Shown here piece after piece: positions 43,032 to 51,965 of a DNA stretch of 64,000 nt. Both the position numbers and the translations under genes were made by a program. Numbering within the stretch: position 1 is the stretch's first letter; every line of letters starts with the position of its first letter. The stretch spans positions 1 through 64,000 of the forward strand of contig NZ_JAFBCZ010000019.1 in NCBI RefSeq assembly GCF_016907925.1, in the 5' to 3' direction. This stretch comes from Herpetosiphon giganteus. GTDB lineage: Bacteria; Chloroflexota; Chloroflexia; Chloroflexales; Herpetosiphonaceae. The notes beneath the pieces were generated by a model, which saw nothing but the letters and a program-made list of their open reading frames with translations, was not told where the DNA came from and made no database searches.

Positions 43032-43721
43032 ATGTTACAAAAAATTCGTTGGCAATGGCTACTGGGAATTGGCGTGGCTGGCTTTTTGGGCTGGAATCTT
43101 TGGCAATCAACCGCCAGCGCTGGCTCGGAGGGCGAGGAGGCCTTGAGTTTATGGCCGACTAGCGCGCCAACTGAAGCGCCAACGCTTGAGCCAATTACGC
43201 CGACTTTGGCATTAACTCCAACTATGGCTGTCGCCGAAGCAACGCCTACGGTTGGCATGTTGGGAGCATATATTAGTGGCGCGGTGGCTAAGCCTGGGGT
43301 TTATGAGTTGCCGCTTGGCGCGCGGCTTGATGATTTGGTGCAGGCGGCTGGTGGCTTGCAGCCCGATGCTGATTCACAGGCGCTGAATTTAGCGGCCTAT
43401 TTGCAGGATGCTCAGCATGTGCATGTGCCAATTGTTGGCGAAACGCCTGCGCCGACCAGCGAGCCAACGCCTGTGCCCCAAGCGGCAGTGCCCGTGCAAG
43501 TGCCAACTAGCGTCCCTCGTCAACCAACATTAATCAATATCAACACGGCAAGCGCTGCTGAATTAGAAAGCTTGCCCAAAATTGGCCAAGCGATTGCCGA
43601 ACGGATTGTGGCCTATCGCGAGGAGCATGGCGCGTTTGCCACGATTGAGGCCATTCAAGAGGTCAAAGGGATTGGGGCTAGCACCTTTGCGGAAATCGAA
43701 AGCCTGATTACGGTCGAATAG
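43032..43721 (+). CDS. comEA: ComEA-type DNA-binding competence protein
   Basis: The 229-residue protein binds incoming DNA at the cell surface. A single membrane segment (WLLGIGVAGFLGWNLW) is followed by a Thr/Pro-rich linker, an SLBB domain (ISGAVAKPGVYELPLGARLD, about 85-140) and a C-terminal pair of helix-hairpin-helix motifs (INTASAAELESLPKIGQAIAERI and IQEVKGIGASTFAEIE). The start ATG has GGGAGGTG upstream. Its presence suggests a capacity for natural DNA uptake, but ComEC is not in the window. Confidence 0.92.
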   Translation: MLQKIRWQWLLGIGVAGFLGWNLWQSTASAGSEGEEALSLWPTSAPTEAPTLEPITPTLALTPTMAVAEATPTVGMLGAYISGAVAKPGVYELPLGARLDDLVQAAGGLQPDADSQALNLAAYLQDAQHVHVPIVGETPAPTSEPTPVPQAAVPVQVPTSVPRQPTLININTASAAELESLPKIGQAIAERIVAYREEHGAFATIEAIQEVKGIGASTFAEIESLITVE

Positions 43722-43724
43722 CTG

Positions 43725-43762
43725 TTGCTTGCTGATGGTGATGCTTACCCATCAGCAAGCAA
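43725..43762. terminator. bidirectional terminator between comEA and the GT87-like gene
   Basis: TTGCTTGCTGATGG at 43725-43738 is an exact reverse complement of 43749-43762. It lies between convergent genes. Confidence 0.8.
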
Positions 43763-43775
43763 GCTTGGTTAAATG

Positions 43776-44990
43776 CTAGGTTATGCTTGCTGGTTCAAGC
43801 TTGATCGCCTGATACTGTGGGCGCAAACGGATGCTGACAATTAACAAGCTAATAGCAACGAGGGTTGGTAAACGAATGCCCAATTCGCCTTCAAGTAATA
43901 TCGTACCCATAAAGCTAAGCCATGGCAGCGCTAAACAATATTTTGGCAGCCACGTTGGTTGTTGGCGTTGTTGATAGAGTTGGAACAGTAACAGCACTGG
44001 TGTGACATAGAGCATTGTATCGTGAACATACATATGCAAGGAAAACAATGCGCCACAGGTTACGGCCAAACTATAATTCCACGCTTGTTGTTGGGGATGT
44101 TTGGGCGAGCGCCACACGAACCATGTATAGCTGATTGCGGCTAAACCAAGCCCAATTTGTGAGATCGTGTTGATCAATTGTTTGTTTTCGTTGCCAAACC
44201 ACAAGGTTAAGGTGCCGCGCAAGGTAAGGGTTTTACTTGGTTTAAGCCCATTTTGGTCGAAGAAATTTAAGGTCTTGCTGCCAATATCTAAATAGTTGGG
44301 CCACATATCCCAGCCCCAGATCAGACTGCTTAGGCCAATAAAGCTGGCACAAATCAGCGCAAACCAGAGTAAGGCGCGCCAATAGCGTTGGAGCACCAAC
44401 CACAAGCCAATGAAAAGGACAAATTGAAATTTGAAGGTCGCTATAAACAACCAACATGCTGCCTTAAACCATTGTTCGCGTTGAGTTGAACGATAAACTT
44501 GATAGGTCGCCAAGAGCATTAAGAACGAAAATGTGCCTAAGAAAAGAACAGTTGAAATCGTATGGAAGCCAAAAATTGCACTAATTGCCAGCCATTTATT
44601 CGCCGATTCAGTGTTACCAAGGTCTTGAAAGACGAGCCAAAGAATAGAGGCTAAAAGGCAGAGATTAATCGCATACCACACGAAAAACGATACGGTATAG
44701 GGCAGCCACGTTAATGGAATCATGAAGATTGCTGTATGTGGCGGGTTGACATAAATAAGTAAATTGCTGACATCACCTGGTTCAAACCCGCGATATGGCT
44801 GCTGCACATCGGTTTGGGTTTTCATATCATAGAGTAAATCGGCCTGATCGGTTTTAACAATTTCGCCTGCGGTGTAAAAACTTGCATAATCAGATATATC
44901 AGGGGTGAATCCCCATACAAAGCCCGTTAATATTAAACATAATCCGATAATAATATTGGTTAGGGTAAGTATTGAACGATAATCACGCAT
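43776..44990 (-). CDS. GT87/DUF2029-type membrane glycosyltransferase
   Basis: The 404-residue membrane protein has about ten hydrophobic segments. The N-terminal outer loop has DISDYASFYTAGEIVKT and the later NPPHTAIFMIPLTWLPY, which fit the mannosyltransferase-like GT87 (DUF2029) group. These enzymes use lipid-linked mannose donors. Start ATG 44990 overlaps the end of the upstream thpR gene by eight bases, so a longer start at 45011 is unlikely. Substrate is not known. Confidence 0.8.
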   Translation of the reverse strand: MRDYRSILTLTNIIIGLCLILTGFVWGFTPDISDYASFYTAGEIVKTDQADLLYDMKTQTDVQQPYRGFEPGDVSNLLIYVNPPHTAIFMIPLTWLPYTVSFFVWYAINLCLLASILWLVFQDLGNTESANKWLAISAIFGFHTISTVLFLGTFSFLMLLATYQVYRSTQREQWFKAACWLFIATFKFQFVLFIGLWLVLQRYWRALLWFALICASFIGLSSLIWGWDMWPNYLDIGSKTLNFFDQNGLKPSKTLTLRGTLTLWFGNENKQLINTISQIGLGLAAISYTWFVWRSPKHPQQQAWNYSLAVTCGALFSLHMYVHDTMLYVTPVLLLFQLYQQRQQPTWLPKYCLALPWLSFMGTILLEGELGIRLPTLVAISLLIVSIRLRPQYQAIKLEPASIT

Positions 44991-45564
44991 GATCGATGCT
45001 CCATGTCTCAAGGGCTTGATAGCGGCTACCTTGGGGTTGGGTAATGCTTCGAATAAGCTGGCATGTGGAATAGGGCGCTGGATGGGCTGGCCATTGGCTT
45101 GCTTGGAGTTGGCGCGTCAGCGCTTCAAGCTGCTGCTTGGTTAATCGATCGCTGACGTAGCCCAAGGTAATATGCGGATGCCATGGTCGATCTTCGGCGA
45201 CAATCCCAATCTGGCTGCTGCACGCAACAATTGCTTGTTGCAGTTGAAGCAGCTGCGCGGGCCATTGTTCAAAGCCAGCCCAAACGACGCGTGGCTGGCT
45301 GGCATTTGGAAAATAGCCCCACGTATTGCAACTGAGGATTGGGGCAGGTTGGGTTGTGAGCGCTGTGCTTAGGCTTTGTTGCAAGCTTGGCAAGCGCTCG
45401 ACCGCGACATTGCCCAAAAATTGCAAGGTGAGATGCAGGTTTTCGGGCTTGCTCCAGCGAATTGGCAGCTTCAGACGGCGTAACTCTGCTTGGATCGCCA
45501 ATAATTGAGCATGGCAATCGGCGGGCAGATCGAGGGCAATAAAACAACGCCATTGCTCGCTCAT
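44983..45564 (-). CDS. thpR: RNA 2',3'-cyclic phosphodiesterase (2'-5' RNA ligase family)
   Basis: The 193-residue enzyme of the 2H phosphoesterase group has the two HxTx motifs, HLTLQFLG (residues about 43-50) and HITLGYVS. It hydrolyses 2',3'-cyclic phosphates on RNA and, in the reverse direction, can join tRNA halves. It starts MSEQWRCFIALDLP, as usual for the family. The stop overlaps the next gene. The neighbours do not suggest a specific RNA substrate. Confidence 0.92.
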   Translation of the reverse strand: MSEQWRCFIALDLPADCHAQLLAIQAELRRLKLPIRWSKPENLHLTLQFLGNVAVERLPSLQQSLSTALTTQPAPILSCNTWGYFPNASQPRVVWAGFEQWPAQLLQLQQAIVACSSQIGIVAEDRPWHPHITLGYVSDRLTKQQLEALTRQLQASQWPAHPAPYSTCQLIRSITQPQGSRYQALETWSIDHA

Positions 45565-45579
45565 GCTCAGTCCTTGCGA

Positions 45580-47034
45580 TTAAAGGAATTGCACAAAAGT
45601 CAGGCCGCGTACTGCTTCAATAATTGGGTCAAGCACTAGCGGCGGATACAAGCCAATCAGCAAACAAATGCCAAGCAAGGCCACGGCAACGGTGGTTGCG
45701 CCCAAGGGTTCGGTGCGCTGTGGTGGCGGTGGCGGTAAGCCCAAGCCGCGAAAATCGGTTAAATCTTCTTCGGGCAACGCTGCTGGGGCACGACCTAAGA
45801 AGTGGTCGCGCAAAACCAAGGCAAAGGCATATGCGCCTAACATCGTGGCAATCAGCAACGCCACAAGATAGCCGCGGCCCTCTTCAGCAGCACCTTGGTA
45901 GAGCAAGGTTCTGCTGGCAAAGCCATTGAATGGCGGAATGCCGAGCAAGGCCAAAACTCCACAGATAAAAACGCCACTGGCCCAAGGTCGTCGCCGCAAC
46001 CAGCCATCGCCAGCAGCTGCCCGCGTTGGTTCGGGCCGCTCTAGCAAGGCCACTGCTGTCCACAATACCACGCTCAAGACCAATTGATTGAAGGCTTGGA
46101 AGAGCGCGCCAGTTAAGCCAGTGGTCGAAGAAACCACGCCAAACAGCATCATACCGCTATCGGAAATTAACAACATTGCCAAGAAGCGGCGTAATGATGG
46201 CCGTTCGTGGATCGCCAGCAAACTGCCGCCGATTGCCGAACCAAGCGCCACAAAACGCACTAAGCGCAAGCGCCCAGGATCAAGCGTCAACAAGCCAGGC
46301 GCGAGCAAAAATTGGAACGCCGAAACCAAAAACAGCAGCGCCGCCAAATTGATCATGCCAATCAGAATGCCGACCAAGGGTGGCGAATCTTCGAGCAAAT
46401 CGGGCAGCCAACTGTGAAATGGAATAATTGCCAAGCGCAAGCTGATGCCGACAACCAACAAGGCCAACAATGGCCGGGCTAATGAGGTTGTGCTTAGGCG
46501 ATCGGGGGTATTTTCGAGGTCGGCCAGCACAAAACACAAAGCCAACAACACGCCAGCCAGCAGCATCATCACCAAGTAGCGCAAACCACTGCCAATTGCC
46601 CGACCGCGCAGCAAGGTTGTTGTGCCAATTGGCAAATCGACTTGAGCCAGAATAATTGCCAAGCCCGTGGCCAGCAGCAAAAGCGTAATTAAGAATGGCG
46701 ATTGAACATCAATCGTTAATGCAGCATTGATCAAACTAAAAATAATCAAGCCAATCACCACGAAATTTTCGCCGTGCGCCACTCGCGTCGCCACAATAAA
46801 GGTTATACAAAAACTGCCAGCGACGGCAAGCAAAAATAAGCGATTAATTGCTCGCACCGTCATGCTTACGCCAACGATGCTAATCGGCTGATCAACAGGC
46901 ACTTGCCAAATGACCCAGCCAAGCAAAATGGTCGTGCCAATCGCTAAAATTTGCACCAAGCCTTGTTGTTGGCGCAGGGCAAAACAGACCACCGCCATGA
47001 CCAATGGCAAGCAAAACATCAGCAAGAAGGTCAT
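45580..47034 (-). CDS. NuoN/MrpD-like proton-pumping membrane subunit
   Basis: The 484-residue protein has 12 or more membrane segments and the antiporter-like (proton_antipo_M) core. The signature is IPFHSWLPDLLEDSPPLVGILIG, and FNGFASRTLLYQGA corresponds to the family's conserved discontinuous helix. The C-terminal half has an unusual soluble proline-rich loop, LGLPPPPPQRTEPLG. Such subunits move H+ or Na+ in complex I and membrane-bound hydrogenases. ATG overlaps the stop of the preceding gene (ATGA). It is the last of a four-gene set. Confidence 0.85.
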   Translation of the reverse strand: MTFLLMFCLPLVMAVVCFALRQQQGLVQILAIGTTILLGWVIWQVPVDQPISIVGVSMTVRAINRLFLLAVAGSFCITFIVATRVAHGENFVVIGLIIFSLINAALTIDVQSPFLITLLLLATGLAIILAQVDLPIGTTTLLRGRAIGSGLRYLVMMLLAGVLLALCFVLADLENTPDRLSTTSLARPLLALLVVGISLRLAIIPFHSWLPDLLEDSPPLVGILIGMINLAALLFLVSAFQFLLAPGLLTLDPGRLRLVRFVALGSAIGGSLLAIHERPSLRRFLAMLLISDSGMMLFGVVSSTTGLTGALFQAFNQLVLSVVLWTAVALLERPEPTRAAAGDGWLRRRPWASGVFICGVLALLGIPPFNGFASRTLLYQGAAEEGRGYLVALLIATMLGAYAFALVLRDHFLGRAPAALPEEDLTDFRGLGLPPPPPQRTEPLGATTVAVALLGICLLIGLYPPLVLDPIIEAVRGLTFVQFL

Positions 47035-47780
47035 TTCAGGCGCTCCGTTTCACTCAGATTCAAGGTTTTAAAGCGGCCATAGAGCAAACCGCTGAGGTAG
47101 GCGATGGCCAAAGCCAAGAGCAAGGTAACCAAACTCAAGGTTCCTAAGGCCAAAATGTTAATTCGATTGGCCAAGGTGGTGTAGAGCAAGTCTAAGCCGC
47201 TTAGACAGAGCAATAAGCCTAGCCCAAGCTTCAAAATATCGGTGGCTAGCACGAGGCTAATCAAGCCAATAAACACCTGCCAATACCAGATAAAATCGAT
47301 TGCACGCGCCAAGCCAAGCTGATCGGGATACATTTCGACTGCCAATGGCAAGACGCGGGGCAAGAAAAAGCTGGCCAAGCCAACCAAGAGTGTGGCCCAA
47401 ATTGGCACAATATAATCGCCAAATTTGCGATTTTCTTGGGTGCTGGCGCGTTGGGCAACCCGGGCGGCGCGGCGTAGCTCAGCCAACGAAAATTCATCGA
47501 GATCTTCAAGGCCATACTCGCGCGAGAAGGTCAGCGCCGTAATGCCCAGAATAATCGCCACGCCCACGCCGGTAATCAACTTAATAAAGACCAGTGAGCT
47601 AAACTGCCGTCCAGCAATCACCAAATCTGGCACAATAAATTGCTGTTGGGCAATAAACAGCCCTTGGGCAATATAGTTAACCAAAACCGCAATCAGGCTA
47701 AAACGCCAATCACGCATAATCGCGATGACTGCGCCGCTGGCCACCAGCAACGTCATTAAAATCCAGATGGTGATTGTCAT
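47031..47780 (-). CDS. HyfE/NuoK-like membrane subunit
   Basis: The 249-residue protein has about seven hydrophobic segments. It resembles the HyfE-type subunit of membrane-bound hydrogenases only loosely. The stretch DILKLGLGLLLCLSGLDLLY recalls the NuoK/MnhC helices. A charged loop in the centre (YGLEDLDEFSLAELRRAARV) is not typical of NuoK. It sits between the NuoL-like and NuoN-like genes, as HyfE does between HyfD/B and HyfF, and overlaps the next gene. The family call rests mostly on position. Confidence 0.55.
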   Translation of the reverse strand: MTITIWILMTLLVASGAVIAIMRDWRFSLIAVLVNYIAQGLFIAQQQFIVPDLVIAGRQFSSLVFIKLITGVGVAIILGITALTFSREYGLEDLDEFSLAELRRAARVAQRASTQENRKFGDYIVPIWATLLVGLASFFLPRVLPLAVEMYPDQLGLARAIDFIWYWQVFIGLISLVLATDILKLGLGLLLCLSGLDLLYTTLANRINILALGTLSLVTLLLALAIAYLSGLLYGRFKTLNLSETERLK

Positions 47781-47821
47781 AGGCTGTTTATGCTCGCCGG
47801 ATCAAGCCGAGTGAGCTTCCT

Positions 47822-49675
47822 CTATTGAATTAATAACAAAACAATCGTAATCGCTGCGATTAGGATGCCGGTCAGATAGTAGCGCCCGCTAAAGAGTTGC
47901 AAAACCCAGGCGACGCGGCTGCTGAGGCCTTGCAAGATGCCATGACTTTGGCGCAAGGCTGGACGTGGATTGCCGAGCAAGGCAAGGCCGCTAAGCATAC
48001 GGCTGCTGGCTGCTGGCAAATGCGCCGTGCCATCATCACGATCCGGCTGTTCGCCGCCAGTCCACGGCATCATTGCTTGGCGATGGCTGCGAAAACAACC
48101 GAAGAGCAGAATGATAAAACCAAGCGCTAAGCTTACCCGCAAGCCAATACTCATGCTGCCAAGATCTTCCATTGGGCTGGGAACTGCTTGCAAAGTACGC
48201 AGGGCTGGTTGCAACACCCAAACCAAGATTTCAGGAGCCAAACTCAAGCCAATCAAGGGCAAACTCAGCCCAAGCAAGAGTCCATCGTTCGCACGGCCTG
48301 CATCGACTGGAGTAACTGGGCGCTGGGGATCGACCCGCCAAAACAGTGCATTCGAGCCAATAAACGAGAGCAAAAGCAAGCCACTGCTGACGAAAAAGAC
48401 ACCCATGCTCCAACCGCCAGCGCCAGTGTAATCCATGAGCCAACGGCGCGCCCAAAAGCTAGGCAATGCAGGTAAGCCAACTGCCGCTGCGGTAGCCAAG
48501 GCATAGGCCAAGCCAGCAGCCCGCAATGGTGCGCCTAGCGCCGGTTGTTTGGCGATCAAGTCGCTGCCGCTGCGGCGTTCCAAGGTGCCGAGGGCCATTG
48601 CTCCAAGCATGGTTGCAACCAAGGTTGTGACGGTAATCGTCAGCGTTGCCATCACAACAGCAGTATTGTGTTCGCCGCCGAGTGGCAGATTTGGCTTGTA
48701 GCGACCCAAGGCCATAGCCACATTGCCCCATTGGGCCACTGCCTGCCAACCAACCAACGGGCCAAAGCGGGTTGCGCGCAACGCATAGGCCGCCCCGACA
48801 ATACTGGCCAACGCGCCAACGTAGCTTAAGCCCATAAACCAGGTTTCTGGCCAGGTGCCAAGATTCAGCCCAAAGAAGCGCAAGAAGGTATAGACCGCTA
48901 GCACAGGCACGCCAGCACTGATGATTAAGCCATGCAAGGCTGGCGTTGTATCTTCGTCGTCGCTGAGCACGCGGCCAAATGGCGGGAAGCCAAGCGCAAT
49001 GCCAACCCCAACTGCCAGCGGCAACCAAGTGCGTAAATATTGACCAACCCCAATATCGGCCATCACAAACGAGCCATCAAGCACATCTTCTGGCCGTACT
49101 GATTGACTGAGAATTGCCACCAAAATTGCAAAGCCGCTGATGCCGCTCATGCCCAAGGCCGAGGGCGTGCGCTGATCGTCGCTGCCAACAACTTGGCGTG
49201 CAAGGGTGCTGCCCAATAAGGCCAGCCCCCAGCCAAACGCTAGCAGCAGCAAATCGCCAGCCAAAATGCCCAGCAAACTGCCAAAGACCATAATCGCAAT
49301 GCCCGACCAGAGCCGCCCATAGCCAACCAAGCCTCGCCCAAGCGCTAGCGCCAAGTGGGCAAAGCCAATGCTGGTGAGCAACAAGGTGATGCCTGCAAAG
49401 AGCAAACTCAAGCCATCAAGGTGCAAGGTCAGCAGCGAGCGCATCAGTGGGTTGGGGCCAACTCCATAGCTGGTAAGCCAAGCCCGTTGGCCAACATCAC
49501 GCGGCAAATCGCCTTGAGCAAGCCACCAAATGATAGCCAGTGCTCCAAGCGCCAAGCCGCTGGCGATTAAGCCCAACAAGCGCGTGCGCAAACGCTGGCC
49601 AGTCAACCAACTGACCAAAGCGATGATCATCAACAGCCCAAAGGGCGCAAGGGTGAGTAGTGTTTGTCCGTTCAT
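47822..49675 (-). CDS. NuoL/HyfB-like proton-pumping membrane subunit
   Basis: The 617-residue antiporter-like subunit has about 16 membrane segments. The conserved helix and loop read LPLAVGVGIALGFPPFGRVL and YVGALASIVGAAYALRATRFG, with an amphipathic C-terminal region that may match NuoL's lateral helix. A short soluble loop, GGEQPDRDDGTAHLP, separates the last helices. It would form the ion-moving arm together with the NuoN-like subunit. The typical HxxxP motif of this family (PFHxWLPDA) is replaced by a shorter loop here. Upstream comes the NuoD-like catalytic-type subunit, four bases before its start. Confidence 0.82.
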   Translation of the reverse strand: MNGQTLLTLAPFGLLMIIALVSWLTGQRLRTRLLGLIASGLALGALAIIWWLAQGDLPRDVGQRAWLTSYGVGPNPLMRSLLTLHLDGLSLLFAGITLLLTSIGFAHLALALGRGLVGYGRLWSGIAIMVFGSLLGILAGDLLLLAFGWGLALLGSTLARQVVGSDDQRTPSALGMSGISGFAILVAILSQSVRPEDVLDGSFVMADIGVGQYLRTWLPLAVGVGIALGFPPFGRVLSDDEDTTPALHGLIISAGVPVLAVYTFLRFFGLNLGTWPETWFMGLSYVGALASIVGAAYALRATRFGPLVGWQAVAQWGNVAMALGRYKPNLPLGGEHNTAVVMATLTITVTTLVATMLGAMALGTLERRSGSDLIAKQPALGAPLRAAGLAYALATAAAVGLPALPSFWARRWLMDYTGAGGWSMGVFFVSSGLLLLSFIGSNALFWRVDPQRPVTPVDAGRANDGLLLGLSLPLIGLSLAPEILVWVLQPALRTLQAVPSPMEDLGSMSIGLRVSLALGFIILLFGCFRSHRQAMMPWTGGEQPDRDDGTAHLPAASSRMLSGLALLGNPRPALRQSHGILQGLSSRVAWVLQLFSGRYYLTGILIAAITIVLLLIQ

Positions 49676-49678
49676 GCG

Positions 49679-50785
49679 TTATTCTTCGCTACAGGCAGTG
49701 CAAGCACTAGCCGAGGCGATAATTAAGGGTGCGTCGTCGATATTCATTCCAGCCAAAATTGTCCGTGCAATCAAACGATCGAATTGACGTGGTGCATCGA
49801 TCTTGACGCTGGTTAATTTGACTCCATTGCTTTGAATGCTATAGCGTAGCGTGCCCCGAGCTGATTCAACATTCGCCGTGACGCTGCCTTGCGGCACGCT
49901 ATCGGGCGCGTTGCCAGCCCAATCGCCGCTGGGCAAATTGGCGAGCACCCGAATTGCCAATTTGAGGCTTTCAAAGGCTTCAAGCGCAAAAATGACCAAG
50001 CGCGCATAGACATCGCCGCGCTCTTGGGTGACGCGGCTTGGTGGAAATTGGGCATACGCACCGTAAGCGCGATCAATTCGGGCATCAAATCCAATGCCAG
50101 CTGCCCGCGCCATTGGGCCGCGCACACCAAATTGTTCGGCTGCCTCGCGGCTCAGCACGCCAATCCCCACGCAGCGACGCAAAACCCCGCGATGATCGAT
50201 AAAGCGATCAACGAAGCGATACATTAAGCGTTCGAGGCGACGAAATTGCAGCGCCATCGATTCTTGTTCGGTGCTGCTGAGATCTTGGCGCACGCCGCCT
50301 GGCACAATATAGTTGGGCGGCGTGCTACTGCCACATAAATGCTGCATAACTTCAAATAAGCCATGATGCAGTTTTTGCACATGCTCAGCATCGCGCTGCA
50401 AGCCCAAAATCGTCAGCACATCTTTCATGGTGCTAAGATGGACGGTGGCGCGTTCGACTTCGCAAGCCAGCAGGCGTAACGCAGCAGCCCGTTCAGAAGC
50501 GTTAATTTTAAGTAATTGTTCGAGTGCCAAGCAAAATCCCAACGAGTGGGCATGGCTATCGGCGGCACAAATATGGCTCACAAGGTGCAATCCCTGAGGA
50601 ATGGTGGTGCGCGTCAAACGCTCGCTAATGCCGCGATTGGTGTAGCCATCGCGAAATTCAACATCAGCAATCTGTTCGCCCTCAACCCGTAAGACCATGC
50701 GCATCGGGGTTTGCCAGTCGGGGTGAAACGGGCCAAGCGGTAAAACGTAGCTCAAACTCAATGCCTCACACAGATCACGAACCAT
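49679..50785 (-). CDS. NuoD / hydrogenase-large-subunit-like protein
   Basis: The 368-residue protein matches the complex I 49-kDa (NuoD)/group 4 [NiFe]-hydrogenase large-subunit superfamily. LPLGPFHPDWQTP, DGYTNRGISERLT and AADSHAHSLGFCLALEQ are the N-terminal landmarks. In a hydrogenase, two CxxC pairs hold nickel. Here the first pair reads ICAAD (one Cys, one Asp), but the second, CTAC, is present at 362-365, three residues from the end. This places it between hydrogenases and NuoD, as in energy-converting hydrogenase-related (Ehr) complexes. It heads a four-gene set and no small subunit (NuoB) gene follows. ATG 50785 was used; a TTG precedes it. Confidence 0.85.
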   Translation of the reverse strand: MVRDLCEALSLSYVLPLGPFHPDWQTPMRMVLRVEGEQIADVEFRDGYTNRGISERLTRTTIPQGLHLVSHICAADSHAHSLGFCLALEQLLKINASERAAALRLLACEVERATVHLSTMKDVLTILGLQRDAEHVQKLHHGLFEVMQHLCGSSTPPNYIVPGGVRQDLSSTEQESMALQFRRLERLMYRFVDRFIDHRGVLRRCVGIGVLSREAAEQFGVRGPMARAAGIGFDARIDRAYGAYAQFPPSRVTQERGDVYARLVIFALEAFESLKLAIRVLANLPSGDWAGNAPDSVPQGSVTANVESARGTLRYSIQSNGVKLTSVKIDAPRQFDRLIARTILAGMNIDDAPLIIASASACTACSEE

Positions 50786-50873
50786 CAACCCTGCCGATTA
50801 TAGCATAGGCTTCTCGATACTGTGGAATTGGTTGGCAAATGGCGCTCCTGCCGCAACAACAGCGCCACTACAA

Positions 50874-51632
50874 TTAAGCCAAGGGGAAGTTTTTAATCAC
50901 GAGGAAGATGCCAAGGGCAATCACGAAGAAGGCAAAGCTGCGTTGTAAGGTTTGAACTTGAACTTTTTGGGCGAAGCGAGTGCCGAGCAAGTTGCCAATC
51001 ACGCCGCCGCTGATAATCAAGCCAATCAGCGTCCAATCGAAATGGCTGCCCTGCAAATGGCCCAAAATGCCAGCGCTACTATTTAATGCAATCACAATCA
51101 GCGATGAGCTAATGGCGGTGCGCATTGGCATATGCAGCAACAACACCAAGGCTGGCACAATCAAAAATCCGCCGCCAACGCCCAAGAATCCGGTCAAAAA
51201 GCCAACCCCTAGCCCGCCCATCACGACTGCTGGCCATGCGATCGCTTGTTCGTCGGTTTTGGCTTGAACTTTGGGGCGCAACATCATACTGCCGATGATC
51301 AGCATCAGGCTGCCAAACATTGTCAATAGCCAAACCTCTGGAATGTATTGCGAAACGCGTGCGCCCAAAAAGGCTGCGCCCAAGCCGATGCCGCCAAATA
51401 CAAAGGCATGGCGCAACATACACGGGCCGCGCCGACAATTCAGCCATGCCCCAAAGGCGGCGTTCAAGCCAACAATCACCAATGAACTGGTGGTTGCGTC
51501 GTGAGCGCTTAGCCCAAGCACATAAACCAAGGCTGGCACGGTCAGAATCGAGCCGCCGCCGCCCAACATTCCCAAGGTGAGGCCAATGCTAGCACCGACC
51601 AACAGTGCTAGCCCTATCAAACTTATATTCAT
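50874..51632 (-). CDS. TauE/SafE-family sulfite or organosulfonate exporter
   Basis: The 252-residue protein has eight hydrophobic segments and the TauE/SafE double repeat. GLALLVGASIGLTLGMLGGGGSI and VMGGLGVGFLTGFLGVGGGFLIV are the two half signatures (each has GGGG/GGG). It exports sulfite, thiosulfate or organosulfonates. It lies 18 bases after the rhodanese gene on the same strand, next to a CstB-like gene, the arrangement of sulfide-detoxification (cst) operons. Confidence 0.9.
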   Translation of the reverse strand: MNISLIGLALLVGASIGLTLGMLGGGGSILTVPALVYVLGLSAHDATTSSLVIVGLNAAFGAWLNCRRGPCMLRHAFVFGGIGLGAAFLGARVSQYIPEVWLLTMFGSLMLIIGSMMLRPKVQAKTDEQAIAWPAVVMGGLGVGFLTGFLGVGGGFLIVPALVLLLHMPMRTAISSSLIVIALNSSAGILGHLQGSHFDWTLIGLIISGGVIGNLLGTRFAQKVQVQTLQRSFAFFVIALGIFLVIKNFPLA

Positions 51633-51650
51633 GAGCTGGTTGCTATCCTT

Positions 51651-51965
51651 CTACGAGCGTTCTTCTGGTAAGCCAGCTTTGCTCCACGCCAGCATGCCGC
51701 CATGGGTGTTGTAGATGGTGCTCCAGCCATTGCTTGCCAGCCATTGGGCGGCCATGCTGCTGCGTTGGCCTGAGCGACAAACGACGACGATTGGCAGATC
51801 ATGCGGGATTTGGTTGCGATAATTGTTGAGTTGGCTCAGCGGCATCAAATTGCTGCCTTTGATATGACCCGTGGCATATTCAGCTGGCTCGCGCACATCG
51901 ATCAAGAAGATCGTTTGTTGATTGGCCCACACTTGCAGTTCTTGAACACTTAATTCGTTGATCAT
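51651..51965 (-). CDS. single-domain rhodanese
   Basis: The 104-residue sulfurtransferase has the active-site loop VVVCRSGQRSS; its cysteine takes sulfane sulfur. The strand FLIDVREPAEYATGHI and the domain end YNTHGGMLAW are typical. Its ATG overlaps the CstB-like gene's stop as ATGA. It would pass persulfide sulfur between the CstB-like enzyme and other acceptors, with TauE exporting oxidised products. Confidence 0.92.
   Translation of the reverse strand: MINELSVQELQVWANQQTIFLIDVREPAEYATGHIKGSNLMPLSQLNNYRNQIPHDLPIVVVCRSGQRSSMAAQWLASNGWSTIYNTHGGMLAWSKAGLPEERS

Noticed and set aside
45624..45929. 101-codon plus-strand frame opposite the NuoN-like gene
   Set aside because: Arg/Pro-rich and antisense to a membrane protein; no family features.
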